Assembly: GCF_001902295.1 (NCBI RefSeq)
Contig: NZ_CP018335.1
Coordinates: 1,550,001 to 1,614,000, forward strand
DNA from: Clostridium kluyveri
GTDB lineage: Bacteria > Bacillota > Clostridia > Clostridiales > Clostridiaceae
DNA: 64,000 bases
Direction: 5' to 3'
Made by a program: the position numbers and the translations under genes. Positions 1 through 8,268 of this stretch are shown here, one piece after another. Below the pieces are notes generated by a model. The model saw only the letters and a program-made list of their open reading frames with translations, was not told where the DNA came from and searched no databases. Position 1 is the stretch's first letter, and every line of letters starts with the position of its first letter.

Positions 1-18
1 GCTCATCCACGGGCATAA
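1..18 (+). CDS. xerD: C-terminal end of a XerD-type tyrosine recombinase (partial)
   Basis: The first 18 bases read in frame as AHPRA followed by a stop. The ending HPRA is characteristic of XerC/XerD site-specific recombinases, and xerD commonly sits directly upstream of deoB in Firmicutes. Only five codons are inside the window, so the call rests on this terminal motif plus gene order. The stop lies 50 nt before the deoB start. Confidence 0.5.
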   Translation, partial: AHPRA

Positions 19-68
19 TTAACATGTGTTTTAAATAGTTTTGTATAGTGAAGAGAGGATGAGCTTAT

Positions 69-1238
69 ATGAAGAGAGTAATTTTAATAGTATTTGACAG
101 TGTAGGTATAGGAGAATTACCAGATGCAGAAGAATATGGAGATGTAGGAAGTAATACTTTGGGAAATATATCAAAAGCTGTAGGAAGACTTGAAATTCCA
201 ACTCTGTACAAATTAGGGATTGGAAATATACAGGGAGTTAAAAATTTAAGCGGATGTGAAAAACCTATAGGGAATTTTGGAAAGTGTGCTGAATTATCCA
301 AGGGAAAAGATACTGTAACGGGACACTGGGAAATGGCAGGGATTGTTCTAAAAATTCCTTTAAATACTTATCCCCAGGGATTTCCTGAAGATATAATAGA
401 AGAATTTCAAGTTAAAATCGGTAGAAAAGTCCTTGGGAATAAAGTGGCATCAGGTACGGAAATAATAAATGAACTGGGAAAAGAACATGTAGATACAGGA
501 TACCCTATAGTATATACTTCTGCAGATAGTGTATTTCAAGTGGCTGCCCATGAAAAAGTGATTCCACTGGAGGAATTATATAAAATATGTAAGATAGCCA
601 GAGAAATGCTTCTAGGAGATAGAACCGTAGGAAGAGTAATTGCAAGACCTTTTATTTATGACAAGGGAAAGTATGTAAGAACTTCAAATAGAAAAGATTT
701 TGCACTTGATCCTCCAGGAAAAACCATGCTGGACTATATAAAGGAAGCTGGATTAGATGTAATGGCAGTAGGTAAAATAGAGGATATATACAATAAAAGA
801 GGAATAACAGAGGCAGTTCATATAAAAAATAATATGGATGGTATAGACAAAACCTTGGGTTATATGAAAAAAAATAAACAGGGACTTATATTTACAAATT
901 TAGTTGATTTTGATATGCTGTATGGCCATAGAAATGATGTAGAAGGATATGCTAAAGCTCTTGTAGAGGCAGATAAAAGGATTCCTGAAATAATTTCTAA
1001 TATGAATGAAAGGGATGTACTTATAATAACTGCAGATCACGGGTGTGATCCAACTACAAAAAGTACAGATCACTCCAGAGAATATATACCTGTTTTAGTG
1101 TACGGGAAAAATTTAAAAGCGTGTGTAGACATAGGTATAAGGAAAAGTTATTCTGACATAGGCAAAACTATATTAGAACTTTTAGATATAAAAAATGATC
1201 TTCAGGGAATTAGTTTTAAAGACTTAATAGACAAATAA
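69..1238 (+). CDS. deoB: Phosphopentomutase DeoB
   Basis: Interconverts (deoxy)ribose 1-phosphate and 5-phosphate in cytosolic nucleoside salvage and catabolism. At 389 residues it has the usual length of the alkaline-phosphatase-superfamily phosphopentomutases. Metal and catalytic motifs are visible in order: VFDSVGIGELPDA (from about residue 8), KDTVTGHWEM (about 80-89, containing the phosphorylated Thr), DFDMLYGHRND (about 280) and TADHGCDPTTKSTDHSRE (about 320-340). The ATG is preceded by an AGAGAGGATGAG ribosome site. The nucleoside phosphorylase downstream makes the ribose 1-phosphate substrate, so the pair forms a functional unit although a repeat element lies between them. Confidence 0.97.
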   Translation: MKRVILIVFDSVGIGELPDAEEYGDVGSNTLGNISKAVGRLEIPTLYKLGIGNIQGVKNLSGCEKPIGNFGKCAELSKGKDTVTGHWEMAGIVLKIPLNTYPQGFPEDIIEEFQVKIGRKVLGNKVASGTEIINELGKEHVDTGYPIVYTSADSVFQVAAHEKVIPLEELYKICKIAREMLLGDRTVGRVIARPFIYDKGKYVRTSNRKDFALDPPGKTMLDYIKEAGLDVMAVGKIEDIYNKRGITEAVHIKNNMDGIDKTLGYMKKNKQGLIFTNLVDFDMLYGHRNDVEGYAKALVEADKRIPEIISNMNERDVLIITADHGCDPTTKSTDHSREYIPVLVYGKNLKACVDIGIRKSYSDIGKTILELLDIKNDLQGISFKDLIDK

Positions 1239-1280
1239 TTAAAAGGTAATTAAAAGGACATAAAAATCTTTCAAGTATTT

Positions 1281-1360
1281 GTTTATTCAAGCGCGGCAAG
1301 TAGCTAATATTCCTATCTTCTTCAAAGTGGGAGATAAGCGCTGCTGTGCGCCTGGATAAT
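1281..1360 (+). repeat. Dispersed structured repeat, family A, copy 1
   Basis: This roughly 80-nt element begins with a TTTATTCAAGCGC arm and ends with GCGCCTGGATAAT, a terminal inverted repeat of the type TTATCC/GGATAA, degraded on the left in this copy. An inner hairpin has the constant loop CTTCTTCAAA. It starts 42 nt after the deoB stop on the same strand. A GTG inside it (1346) is in frame with pdp but is only chance coding. Four further copies lie at 3281, 11096, 15868 and 16564 (reverse). Confidence 0.85.
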
Positions 1361-1381
1361 ATCTTAAGGGAGAAATTTAGT

Positions 1382-2683
1382 ATGGATATGAAATATATAA
1401 TTCAGAAAAAAAAATCTGGTAGAAGTTTAACGTCAGAAGAAATAGATGAAATGGTACAGGGATATATAAAGGGACAAATACCTGAGTATCAGATGTCAGC
1501 TTTTCTTATGTCAGTTTGTTTTAAGGGCATGACTGAAGAGGAAACTGCAAATTTAACCATGTCTTTTGTTAATTCTGGAGATAAAGTAGATCTATCAGAT
1601 ATTAAAGGTATAAAAGTAGATAAGCACTCCTCTGGAGGTGTAGGGGATAAAATTAGTTTAATTGTTGTGCCTTTAGTAGCTTCACTAGGTATACCTGTGG
1701 CTAAAATGAGCGGTAGGGGATTAGGCCATACCGGCGGCACCATAGATAAGTTGGAATCCATAGAGGGTTTTAACACCCGGTTAAGTAAAAATGATTTTAT
1801 AAGCAATGTAAATACATATAAAATGGCTATTGTAGGTCAGTCGGGAAATCTGACTCCGGCAGACAAGAAGATTTATGCATTAAGAGATGTTACTTCCACA
1901 GTAGATAGTATTCCTCTAATAGCAAGCTCAATTATGAGTAAGAAAATAGCTTCAGGGGCAGATGCAATAGTTTTAGATGTAAAGGTAGGTTCTGGTGCAT
2001 TTATGAAGTCTTTGGGTGAAGCTAAGGATTTAGCAAGAACTATGGTTTCAATAGGTAAATCCCTCAATAAAAAAACTATAGCATTGGTTACGGATATGAA
2101 TCAGCCGTTAGGACATGAAGTGGGAAATGCCAATGAGGTTAAAGAAGCAATAGAAGTATTAAAAGGTAAGGGTGCAGAAGACGAAACTTTAGTGGCACTT
2201 GCCATAGCTTCTTACATGGCTGTATTAGGTGGGGCATTTCAAGATGTAAATACTGCATATAAGGCTTTAGAGGAATTGATCAAGTCAGGCAGGGCAATAG
2301 AAAAATTCAGGCAATTGGTAGAGATACAAGGAGGAAATCCCCAGGTAATTGATAATCCCAAGTTGTTTCCACAGGCACAGAATCATATAGATATAAAAGC
2401 TCATAAGAGTGGATATGTATATAAGATTCAGGCTGAATCCATAGGACGGTCTGCAATGTTACTTGGCGCTGGAAGAAAGACAAAGGAGGATATAATTGAT
2501 TTATCTGCCGGAATTACAATGGTTAAGAAAGTGGGAGATAAGGTTTCCTTGGGGGATACGCTCTGTATTTTGCACAGCAATATGAATGATTGTATGGAAG
2601 CGGAAAAAATAGCTCTAAATGCTTTTTCTATAGGGGTTACAAAACCGCCTGAAATTCAGTATATTTACGATGTTATAGAGTAA
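1382..2683 (+). CDS. pdp: Pyrimidine-nucleoside phosphorylase
   Basis: Phosphorolysis of uridine/thymidine to base plus (deoxy)ribose 1-phosphate. The family signature SGRGLGHTGGTIDKLE is present at about residues 108-124, the phosphate-binding KHSSGGVGDK at about 81-90, and a C-terminal domain holds the HKSGYVYKIQAE segment. I chose ATG 1382 because AAGGGAG at 1366-1372 is well spaced for it. The in-frame GTG at 1346 lies inside the upstream repeat and has no ribosome site; ATG 1388 is also possible. The product is about 433 residues, the normal length. It supplies DeoB with its substrate. Confidence 0.95.
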   Translation: MDMKYIIQKKKSGRSLTSEEIDEMVQGYIKGQIPEYQMSAFLMSVCFKGMTEEETANLTMSFVNSGDKVDLSDIKGIKVDKHSSGGVGDKISLIVVPLVASLGIPVAKMSGRGLGHTGGTIDKLESIEGFNTRLSKNDFISNVNTYKMAIVGQSGNLTPADKKIYALRDVTSTVDSIPLIASSIMSKKIASGADAIVLDVKVGSGAFMKSLGEAKDLARTMVSIGKSLNKKTIALVTDMNQPLGHEVGNANEVKEAIEVLKGKGAEDETLVALAIASYMAVLGGAFQDVNTAYKALEELIKSGRAIEKFRQLVEIQGGNPQVIDNPKLFPQAQNHIDIKAHKSGYVYKIQAESIGRSAMLLGAGRKTKEDIIDLSAGITMVKKVGDKVSLGDTLCILHSNMNDCMEAEKIALNAFSIGVTKPPEIQYIYDVIE

Positions 2684-2838
2684 GGAATCTTCAAATTGTT
2701 ATATGAGCGCTATCATTATAAGTATGATGTTAGTGCTTTATTTTTGATGAAAAGGTAAAAATAAGTTATAATTATATAAAATAACGAAAAGGATTGATAC
2801 AATAAGATATAAGGTTAGTATAGAAAAGTGGTGAATTT

Positions 2839-3267
2839 ATGGTTAATAATATTGATTTACCTAAGATAAAGCAAAAAATAATATTTATGCAAAGTAACCT
2901 GAATAAATTAAAGAAATTGCAAAAGATTTCTAAAGATATATTTATAGAAGATTTTAGAAATGTAGACAGTGCTAAGTATTTATTACAGGTGACAATTGAA
3001 GCTATGCTGGATATAAGTAATCATATAATAGCTAGAAACCGAATGGGGAAACCGAAGACTAATAAAGAAAGTTTTGAAATACTTGCAAAAGAGAGTATTA
3101 TAGATAGAAAGTATGTAAATATCTGTTTTGCTATGGTTAAACTTAGAGAAGGAATTGTTCATATGTATTTTGATATTAATGATGAAATGATTTATGAAAT
3201 AACTCAAAATAATTTAGAAGATTTCGAAGCTTTTATTCAAACTATAATTAAAAATATTAATCTATAA
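2839..3267 (+). CDS. HepT-like HEPN domain protein (DUF86), apparently without partner
   Basis: A 142-residue, mostly helical protein with the HEPN/HepT ribonuclease signature R-x4-H-x-Y at R103, H108 and Y110 (LREGIVHMYFD). In the HepT/MntA (type VII) toxin-antitoxin family this motif is the RNase active site, and the toxin is silenced by an MntA nucleotidyltransferase that AMPylates the Tyr. No MntA-like open frame exists in the 155 nt upstream or in the rest of the window. The ribosome site is weak (GTGGTGAATTT before the ATG). A family A repeat follows 13 nt after the stop. The domain call is firm; activity as a toxin is inference. Confidence 0.75.
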   Translation: MVNNIDLPKIKQKIIFMQSNLNKLKKLQKISKDIFIEDFRNVDSAKYLLQVTIEAMLDISNHIIARNRMGKPKTNKESFEILAKESIIDRKYVNICFAMVKLREGIVHMYFDINDEMIYEITQNNLEDFEAFIQTIIKNINL

Positions 3268-3280
3268 GTAAATTATTAAT

Positions 3281-3360
3281 TTTATCCGAACAGCTACCAT
3301 TGCTAATACTTCCATCTTCTTCAAAGTGGGAATAAGAACTGCTACGCCCCTGGATAAGTT
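3281..3360 (+). repeat. Dispersed structured repeat, family A, copy 2
   Basis: It has clear terminal arms TTTATCCGAAC and CCTGGATAAG. The inner arm is CTTCCATC...GTGGGAAT around the constant CTTCTTCAAA loop, and GCTACCATTGCTAAT lies on the 5' side. It starts 13 nt after the stop of the HepT-like gene, same strand. It lies in the gap between that gene and the convergent chemoreceptor gene. The rest of the gap (3361-3536) shows no convincing gene. Confidence 0.88.
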
Positions 3361-3536
3361 CTTCCCCTAAAGGTGTGTTGTTTTTTTCTGCTAGAATTAT
3401 AGTATTATGAGGTATTGTGTTGGAGAAAGTATGGAATTAAAGGCTTTATTGGTAATAATTTATTTTATCTATGAGATTAAAGTTGACCTTTGAGAATTTG
3501 AATATTAAGGATTCTCACAAGGCCACTATTATATAC

Positions 3537-4688
3537 TTATAAAGTATGTGCAATTTTGTTTAACTCTTCAGACATAGAAGATATTTCTTCTATGCTGGCT
3601 GTAATCTCTTCTGAAACAGCAGCTTGTTCCTGAATTGAAACTAGTGAATTTTGGCTTTTTTCACAGGTTTTATTTACTTTTTCTTTGATAGAGTCAGTTA
3701 ATTCTTTAATTTTTGGAACTGTGCCCTTGGATTGTTCAGACAGCTTTCTAATTTCCTGTGCAACAACACCAAATCCTTTTCCTGACTCTCCGGCCCGGGA
3801 TGCTTCAATGGAAGCGTTTAATCCAAGCATGTTGGTTTGATTGCCAATCTTACTAATAAAAGATGACACTTCATTGATTTCTTCTGATAATTTTATTATC
3901 TCATTAATATCTTTATTGAGTTCTTTTTCATTTGTATATATGGCGGATGCAGATGCTGCCAATTGTGAAATTACGGAAGCTATTCCTGCAAGATTGTGTT
4001 CGAGGCCTGATGACATATCCCGGAGATTACTAGCAATTACCTTAGGTATTATTATACCCAAAGTAGCTACAACTTCCTGTGAATTATCCTCATCAAATAA
4101 TGGATAACATGTTGTAAGGGTAGGTACTCCATGTGCTGTGCTGTCCCGTTCCAGTGAAATTTGTTTTTTTGTTTTTATAGCTTTGGCGGCAGTATTATCT
4201 TCATTTAAATTATATCCCACCTGGAGACGAGGTATATCAAATTTTTTTGAAGGCTGTCTATAAGCAATCTTCTCTAAATCTGTCATATAAAGAAAAGCAC
4301 CCTCTGGGTACATTTCGGCTAAGATTGGTGCAAAATCAGTAAATGATTTTGCTGCAGGATGTAATCTTGGAAATACAATGGAGAATGCTCCTATGGGTTG
4401 GTTTTTTTCATTAACTAAAGGTTGAGCCAGTGTTGTTAACCTCATTCCGTAAAGGGAGCGGGGAACATTTTGTATTATTGTCCTGTTTTCTTTTATTGCC
4501 CTGCCTGCTATACTGTTAGAATTCAATTTTTCTCCAACATGGAATATATTTAAATCAAAATCTTTTGATGCCTTTCTCCAAACGAATGTGTCTCCTTCTA
4601 TAATTAAATATAAAACTCCTCCTGATATTATATCAACATGTAATTCTGCTATAGCTTTTAAATAATCTATTCCATTTATAGAAATCAT
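3537..4688 (-). CDS. Soluble methyl-accepting chemotaxis protein with duplicated sensor module
   Basis: A 383-residue chemoreceptor with no membrane segment, so probably cytosolic. The C-terminal third carries the kinase-contact hairpin tip NMLGLNASIEASRAG (about residues 285-300) followed by KGFGVVAQEIRKLSEQS. The N-terminal 200 residues contain two related halves: GGVLYLIIEGDTFVWRKASK...GRAIKENRTI and EGAFLYMTDLEKIAYRQPSK...AKAIKTKKQI, suggesting a duplicated ligand module. The signalling domain is shorter than in typical receptors. The start has AAAGGAG at good spacing. The ligand is unknown. It is transcribed divergently from the GGDEF/HD-GYP gene. Confidence 0.9.
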   Translation of the reverse strand: MISINGIDYLKAIAELHVDIISGGVLYLIIEGDTFVWRKASKDFDLNIFHVGEKLNSNSIAGRAIKENRTIIQNVPRSLYGMRLTTLAQPLVNEKNQPIGAFSIVFPRLHPAAKSFTDFAPILAEMYPEGAFLYMTDLEKIAYRQPSKKFDIPRLQVGYNLNEDNTAAKAIKTKKQISLERDSTAHGVPTLTTCYPLFDEDNSQEVVATLGIIIPKVIASNLRDMSSGLEHNLAGIASVISQLAASASAIYTNEKELNKDINEIIKLSEEINEVSSFISKIGNQTNMLGLNASIEASRAGESGKGFGVVAQEIRKLSEQSKGTVPKIKELTDSIKEKVNKTCEKSQNSLVSIQEQAAVSEEITASIEEISSMSEELNKIAHTL

Positions 4689-5207
4689 TATAATAACTCC
4701 TTTCTTAAAATCAATATAAGTTAAATATAGGGGTTAATGATTAATTTCATAATTTCATAAATATTTAAAAAGTTCATAATAGTATTTATATTTTATCATT
4801 TTAATTTTTATATTTCAATCCTGTTTTATAATTAGTCCTGTCTAAATATTGTATCATTGCTAAAAATATATAGAATAATTAGTTATTTTAATATATAATT
4901 AATAATGTAGAACTATAGTATAATGTGGTATGGTACAAATTAGAATGAATTAATATATTTTTTATAGAAAATTTCTAAATAGTAAATATTTTTAATGATA
5001 TTTTAATATTGAACTTGTGGTTGAAAGTTAAAAAATAACTGTAAAAGGAGGAGACTAATTGTTGCGAAATATGTAGTAGAATCTATAAAGATCTTATTGT
5101 GAATTTTAATATTGTTAATGACAATTGTTCTATATTATTAGCTTAATTAATTGTAAATTAAATAAGTCTTATAGAATTCTATAGATTTTGGCAACGGTGC
5201 TGCAATA
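4689..5207. other. Divergent intergenic region, AT-rich, no gene recognised
   Basis: 519 nt between the divergent chemoreceptor and the GGDEF/HD-GYP gene. It contains a TATAAT hexamer at 4919-4924 without a good -35. A strong Shine-Dalgarno run (AAAGGAGGAGA, about 5044-5054) is followed only by TTG TTG CGA AAT ATG TAG, a five-codon frame. No RNA structure or longer frame was convincing. The orphan ribosome site may mark the original start of a longer sensor gene that has decayed. Confidence 0.5.
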
Positions 5208-7484
5208 ATGTATGTTGTGTTATTTATAGCCATAATATCAATATTTTTTATATTTAATTACATTAATATAAAAAAGAATAAAGAGTTAGTTGAACTTAAC
5301 AAGAAATTTAAATTACAAAGAATGTATTTTGAAGAATTATTTAAGAATTCTCGAGATGGAATTGTTATAATTGATAATAAAGATAGAATTATAAACGTTA
5401 ATGAATCTTTTGAAAAAATTTTTCAATATAAATTTGAGGAAATAAAAGGTTTATTTGCAAATGATGTTATTGCAAGCTTCAATATAGAAGATGCTTTTCA
5501 GTTTTCTAACATAATCATGCATGGTGGTACTGTTAACGCAGAAACTAAACGAAAAAGAAAGGACGGCTCCTTAGTAGATGTAAATATAATTGCTTTTCCC
5601 TTTATATTTGATACAAATCAAGTTGGATTATGTGCTATGTATAAGGATATTGGTTATAAAAAAAAGTCAGAACAGGAATTGCAACTGCAGAGGCTTTATT
5701 TTAGTCAACTTTTAGAGAACTCTCCTGAGGCTATATGTATGCTTGATAACGAAGATAGAATTATTGATGTGAATCCTGCATTTGAAAAACTCTTTGGATA
5801 TACCAAAGAAGAGCTTAAAAATTATTATATAAATGATAGGATTGTTCAAAAAGAGGCAATTGGAGAGGCAGTTGGTATTTCTAAAAGTGTTATGAATGGA
5901 AATATTGTAGGATATGAAACCTTTAGGATGAGAAAAGATAAAAGTTTAATTAATGTGCATATACTTGCCCACCCTATATTATTTGAACACAAGCAAATAG
6001 GTGTATTTGGAATATATAAGGATATAACCGAACAAAAATGCTCAGAGAAAGCATTAAAGGCAAGTGAATATACTTTTCGCACACTCTTTGAAAGTTCGTC
6101 GGATTCAGTTATTATCGTGGAAAATAGTAAAATAATTGATTGTAATACAGCAGCTGTGGAAGTGTTGGGTTATGCATCTAAAATGGGGATAATCGGAAAA
6201 AGCCCATATGAGATTTCACCAGAAAAACAACCTGATGGAAGTATATCTAAAAAGAAACAAGATGATATATTAAAAAAAGCTGTTGAAAAGGGAAAATTTA
6301 AATTTGAATGGTGGAATGAAAAAATTGATGGGACTCTATTACCTGTGGAAGTTATGATGACCGCTATTTTACTTAATGGAAAAAAAGTTTTTCATTGTTT
6401 GTGTAGAGATATCACTGAGAGAAAAGAAATGGAACAGAAGTTGAAGTACTTAAGTTATAGAGATCAGTTGACATCTTTATATAATAGAAGGTTTTTTGAA
6501 GAAGAGTTAAAACGAATGGATGTAAAGTATAATTTTCCTTTGACTGTTGTTATGGCGGATGTAAATGGCCTAAAACTCATTAATGATTCTTTTGGACATA
6601 CTGTAGGGGATGAACTTCTTAAAAAAGTATCGGAAGCTATGGAGAAAGGATGTCCAAAGGAAGGTGTTGTTGCTAGATTAGGTGGAGATGAATTTGTGAT
6701 CTTGATGCCTAGAACAGATCTGTATAAAGCTAGACAAATTATAAATGATATTAAAGGTATGTTATTAAAAGAAAAAGTAAATTCTGCTTATGTAGATGTA
6801 TCTTTTGGATATGAATGTAAAATAAATAATGAACAAAAAATTGAAGAAGTTTTAAAAAAATCAGAAGATAATATGTATAAGAGAAAGCTTTTTGAAAGTC
6901 CTATTATGAGGAAAAAAACTCTAGATTCCATTATTAAAGCTCTTTATGAGAGAAATGAAAGGGAAGCGCAGCACGCTCAGAAAGTTTCTGAATTATGTGA
7001 AAATATGGGTAAAGCTTTGGGATTACCAGAAAGTGAAATTGAAGAACTTAAAACTTTGGGATTATTTCATGATATAGGAAAAATAGCTGTGGATGAAAGT
7101 ATACTTAATAAAGTAGAGGATCTTGCCTCATATGAGTTAGAACAATTGAAACGCCATTCGGAAGTAGGGTATAGAATACTAAATACAGTAAGTGATATGA
7201 CACAAATAGCTAGATATACACTAGCACATCATGAAAAGTGGGATGGAAGCGGATATCCAAAATGTCTTAAAGGAGAAGAAATACCCCTTCAGTCAAGGAT
7301 TATAGCTATAGTGGATGCCTATGATATTATGATTAATGAAAAAAGGAATGGAAAAACTCTAACAGAAGATATGGCGGTAAAAGAATTGAAAAAAAATTCA
7401 GGAACTTGTTTTGAACCAAGGTTAGTGGGGATATTTATTGAAAAGGTATTAAATAGGCCCTTAGTTGAAGAAGATACTGGGTAG
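5208..7484 (+). CDS. PAS-PAS-PAS-GGDEF-HD-GYP cyclic-di-GMP signalling protein
   Basis: 758 residues. One N-terminal membrane helix (residues 1-18) is followed by three PAS domains at about 35-150, 160-280 and 285-410. A GGDEF domain follows with intact RLGGDEF at about 490-496 and no RxxD inhibitory site directly before it. A C-terminal HD-GYP domain carries HDIGK at about 621 and HHEKWDGSGYP at about 672-682. Both catalytic signatures are intact, so it could both make and hydrolyse cyclic di-GMP; the net activity cannot be told from sequence. The ATG at 5208 has no evident ribosome site, and the N-terminus may be shortened: relatives often have a periplasmic sensor before the helix. Confidence 0.9.
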   Translation: MYVVLFIAIISIFFIFNYINIKKNKELVELNKKFKLQRMYFEELFKNSRDGIVIIDNKDRIINVNESFEKIFQYKFEEIKGLFANDVIASFNIEDAFQFSNIIMHGGTVNAETKRKRKDGSLVDVNIIAFPFIFDTNQVGLCAMYKDIGYKKKSEQELQLQRLYFSQLLENSPEAICMLDNEDRIIDVNPAFEKLFGYTKEELKNYYINDRIVQKEAIGEAVGISKSVMNGNIVGYETFRMRKDKSLINVHILAHPILFEHKQIGVFGIYKDITEQKCSEKALKASEYTFRTLFESSSDSVIIVENSKIIDCNTAAVEVLGYASKMGIIGKSPYEISPEKQPDGSISKKKQDDILKKAVEKGKFKFEWWNEKIDGTLLPVEVMMTAILLNGKKVFHCLCRDITERKEMEQKLKYLSYRDQLTSLYNRRFFEEELKRMDVKYNFPLTVVMADVNGLKLINDSFGHTVGDELLKKVSEAMEKGCPKEGVVARLGGDEFVILMPRTDLYKARQIINDIKGMLLKEKVNSAYVDVSFGYECKINNEQKIEEVLKKSEDNMYKRKLFESPIMRKKTLDSIIKALYERNEREAQHAQKVSELCENMGKALGLPESEIEELKTLGLFHDIGKIAVDESILNKVEDLASYELEQLKRHSEVGYRILNTVSDMTQIARYTLAHHEKWDGSGYPKCLKGEEIPLQSRIIAIVDAYDIMINEKRNGKTLTEDMAVKELKKNSGTCFEPRLVGIFIEKVLNRPLVEEDTG

Positions 7485-7554
7485 TTAAGCATATAATTTA
7501 AGCGTATATCTCATAATAACAAAAAGATATTTTTAAATTTGTGAGGTGGTTGTT

Positions 7555-8160
7555 ATGGATTTTAATGATGTAATAAAACTAAGAAGAAGCATAAGAAAAT
7601 TTAGACCTGATGCTGTAGAGGACTCTCATATAAAGGAAATATTAGAAGCTGGCAGAATGGCGCCATCTGCATCAAATCTCCAATCTACACGATATGTAGT
7701 GATAAAAAGTGAAGAAGTAAGGAAGGAGATGGAGCAGTGTACTTTACCCTTTGTTACTAAAGCTCCAGTTATAATAGTATGCTGTACAGATACAGAAGTA
7801 TTTTTGACTGCAGCCAAGAGATCCCGGGAATTAATAAATTCGGGAGCCTTTGAAGATAACGGCGAGGATAGAGAAAAAATCAACAAATATAAAGAAACCA
7901 CTACATTGAATAAAGAAACTGCCAAAGCTTACTTATGGGAAAATGCAGGTATTGCTGTTGAACATATGGTATTAAAAGCAGTTGATTTAGGACTTGGAAC
8001 TTGCTGGGTGGGGATTGTAGACCGTGAAAAAGCTAAAAAAATATTGAAATTGGAAGATAGATATGATATAGTGGCACTTCTTCCAATTGGATATCCAGAT
8101 CAAGATCCATCTCCAAGGCCAAGGCTACCTATGGACGAAATACTTTTAAAGGAGATATAG
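7555..8160 (+). CDS. Nitroreductase family protein
   Basis: An FMN-dependent NAD(P)H oxidoreductase of the nitroreductase fold, about 201 residues. The FMN-binding N-terminus DVIKLRRSIRKFRPD is followed by MAPSASNLQSTRYVVI, and the C-terminal half has GLGTCWVGIVDREKAKK and LLPIGYPDQDPSPRPR, both family hallmarks. I chose ATG 7555 because GTGAGGTGG lies just upstream; a GTG at 7546 is in frame but overlaps that site. The substrate is unknown. It stands alone, convergent with the DUF4153 gene across a terminator. Confidence 0.9.
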   Translation: MDFNDVIKLRRSIRKFRPDAVEDSHIKEILEAGRMAPSASNLQSTRYVVIKSEEVRKEMEQCTLPFVTKAPVIIVCCTDTEVFLTAAKRSRELINSGAFEDNGEDREKINKYKETTTLNKETAKAYLWENAGIAVEHMVLKAVDLGLGTCWVGIVDREKAKKILKLEDRYDIVALLPIGYPDQDPSPRPRLPMDEILLKEI

Positions 8161-8224
8161 AATAATATATTTTTAAATTTCATTAGTTACAGGGTTTTTA
8201 AACTATTCCTAAATTATAATTAAT

Positions 8225-8263
8225 GCTCCCTCTGATTTTCAAATACGCAGAGGGAGCGTTTTT
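8225..8263 (+). terminator. Rho-independent terminator after the nitroreductase gene
   Basis: A perfect 10-bp stem GCTCCCTCTG (8225-8234) / CAGAGGGAGC (8248-8257) with a 13-nt loop and the tail GTTTTTG. It separates two convergent genes. The opposite strand lacks a clean T-run, so it probably serves the plus strand best. Confidence 0.85.
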
Positions 8264-8268
8264 GTAAG

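Noticed and set aside
1346..1381. Extended start of pdp from GTG 1346.
   Set aside because: The segment belongs to the family A repeat and no ribosome site precedes that GTG; ATG 1382 is well placed.
3431..3493. 20-codon frame with a fair ribosome site (GGAGAAAGT before ATG).
   Set aside because: No similarity to anything known, hydrophobic composition common in AT-rich DNA, and no promoter or conserved context visible.
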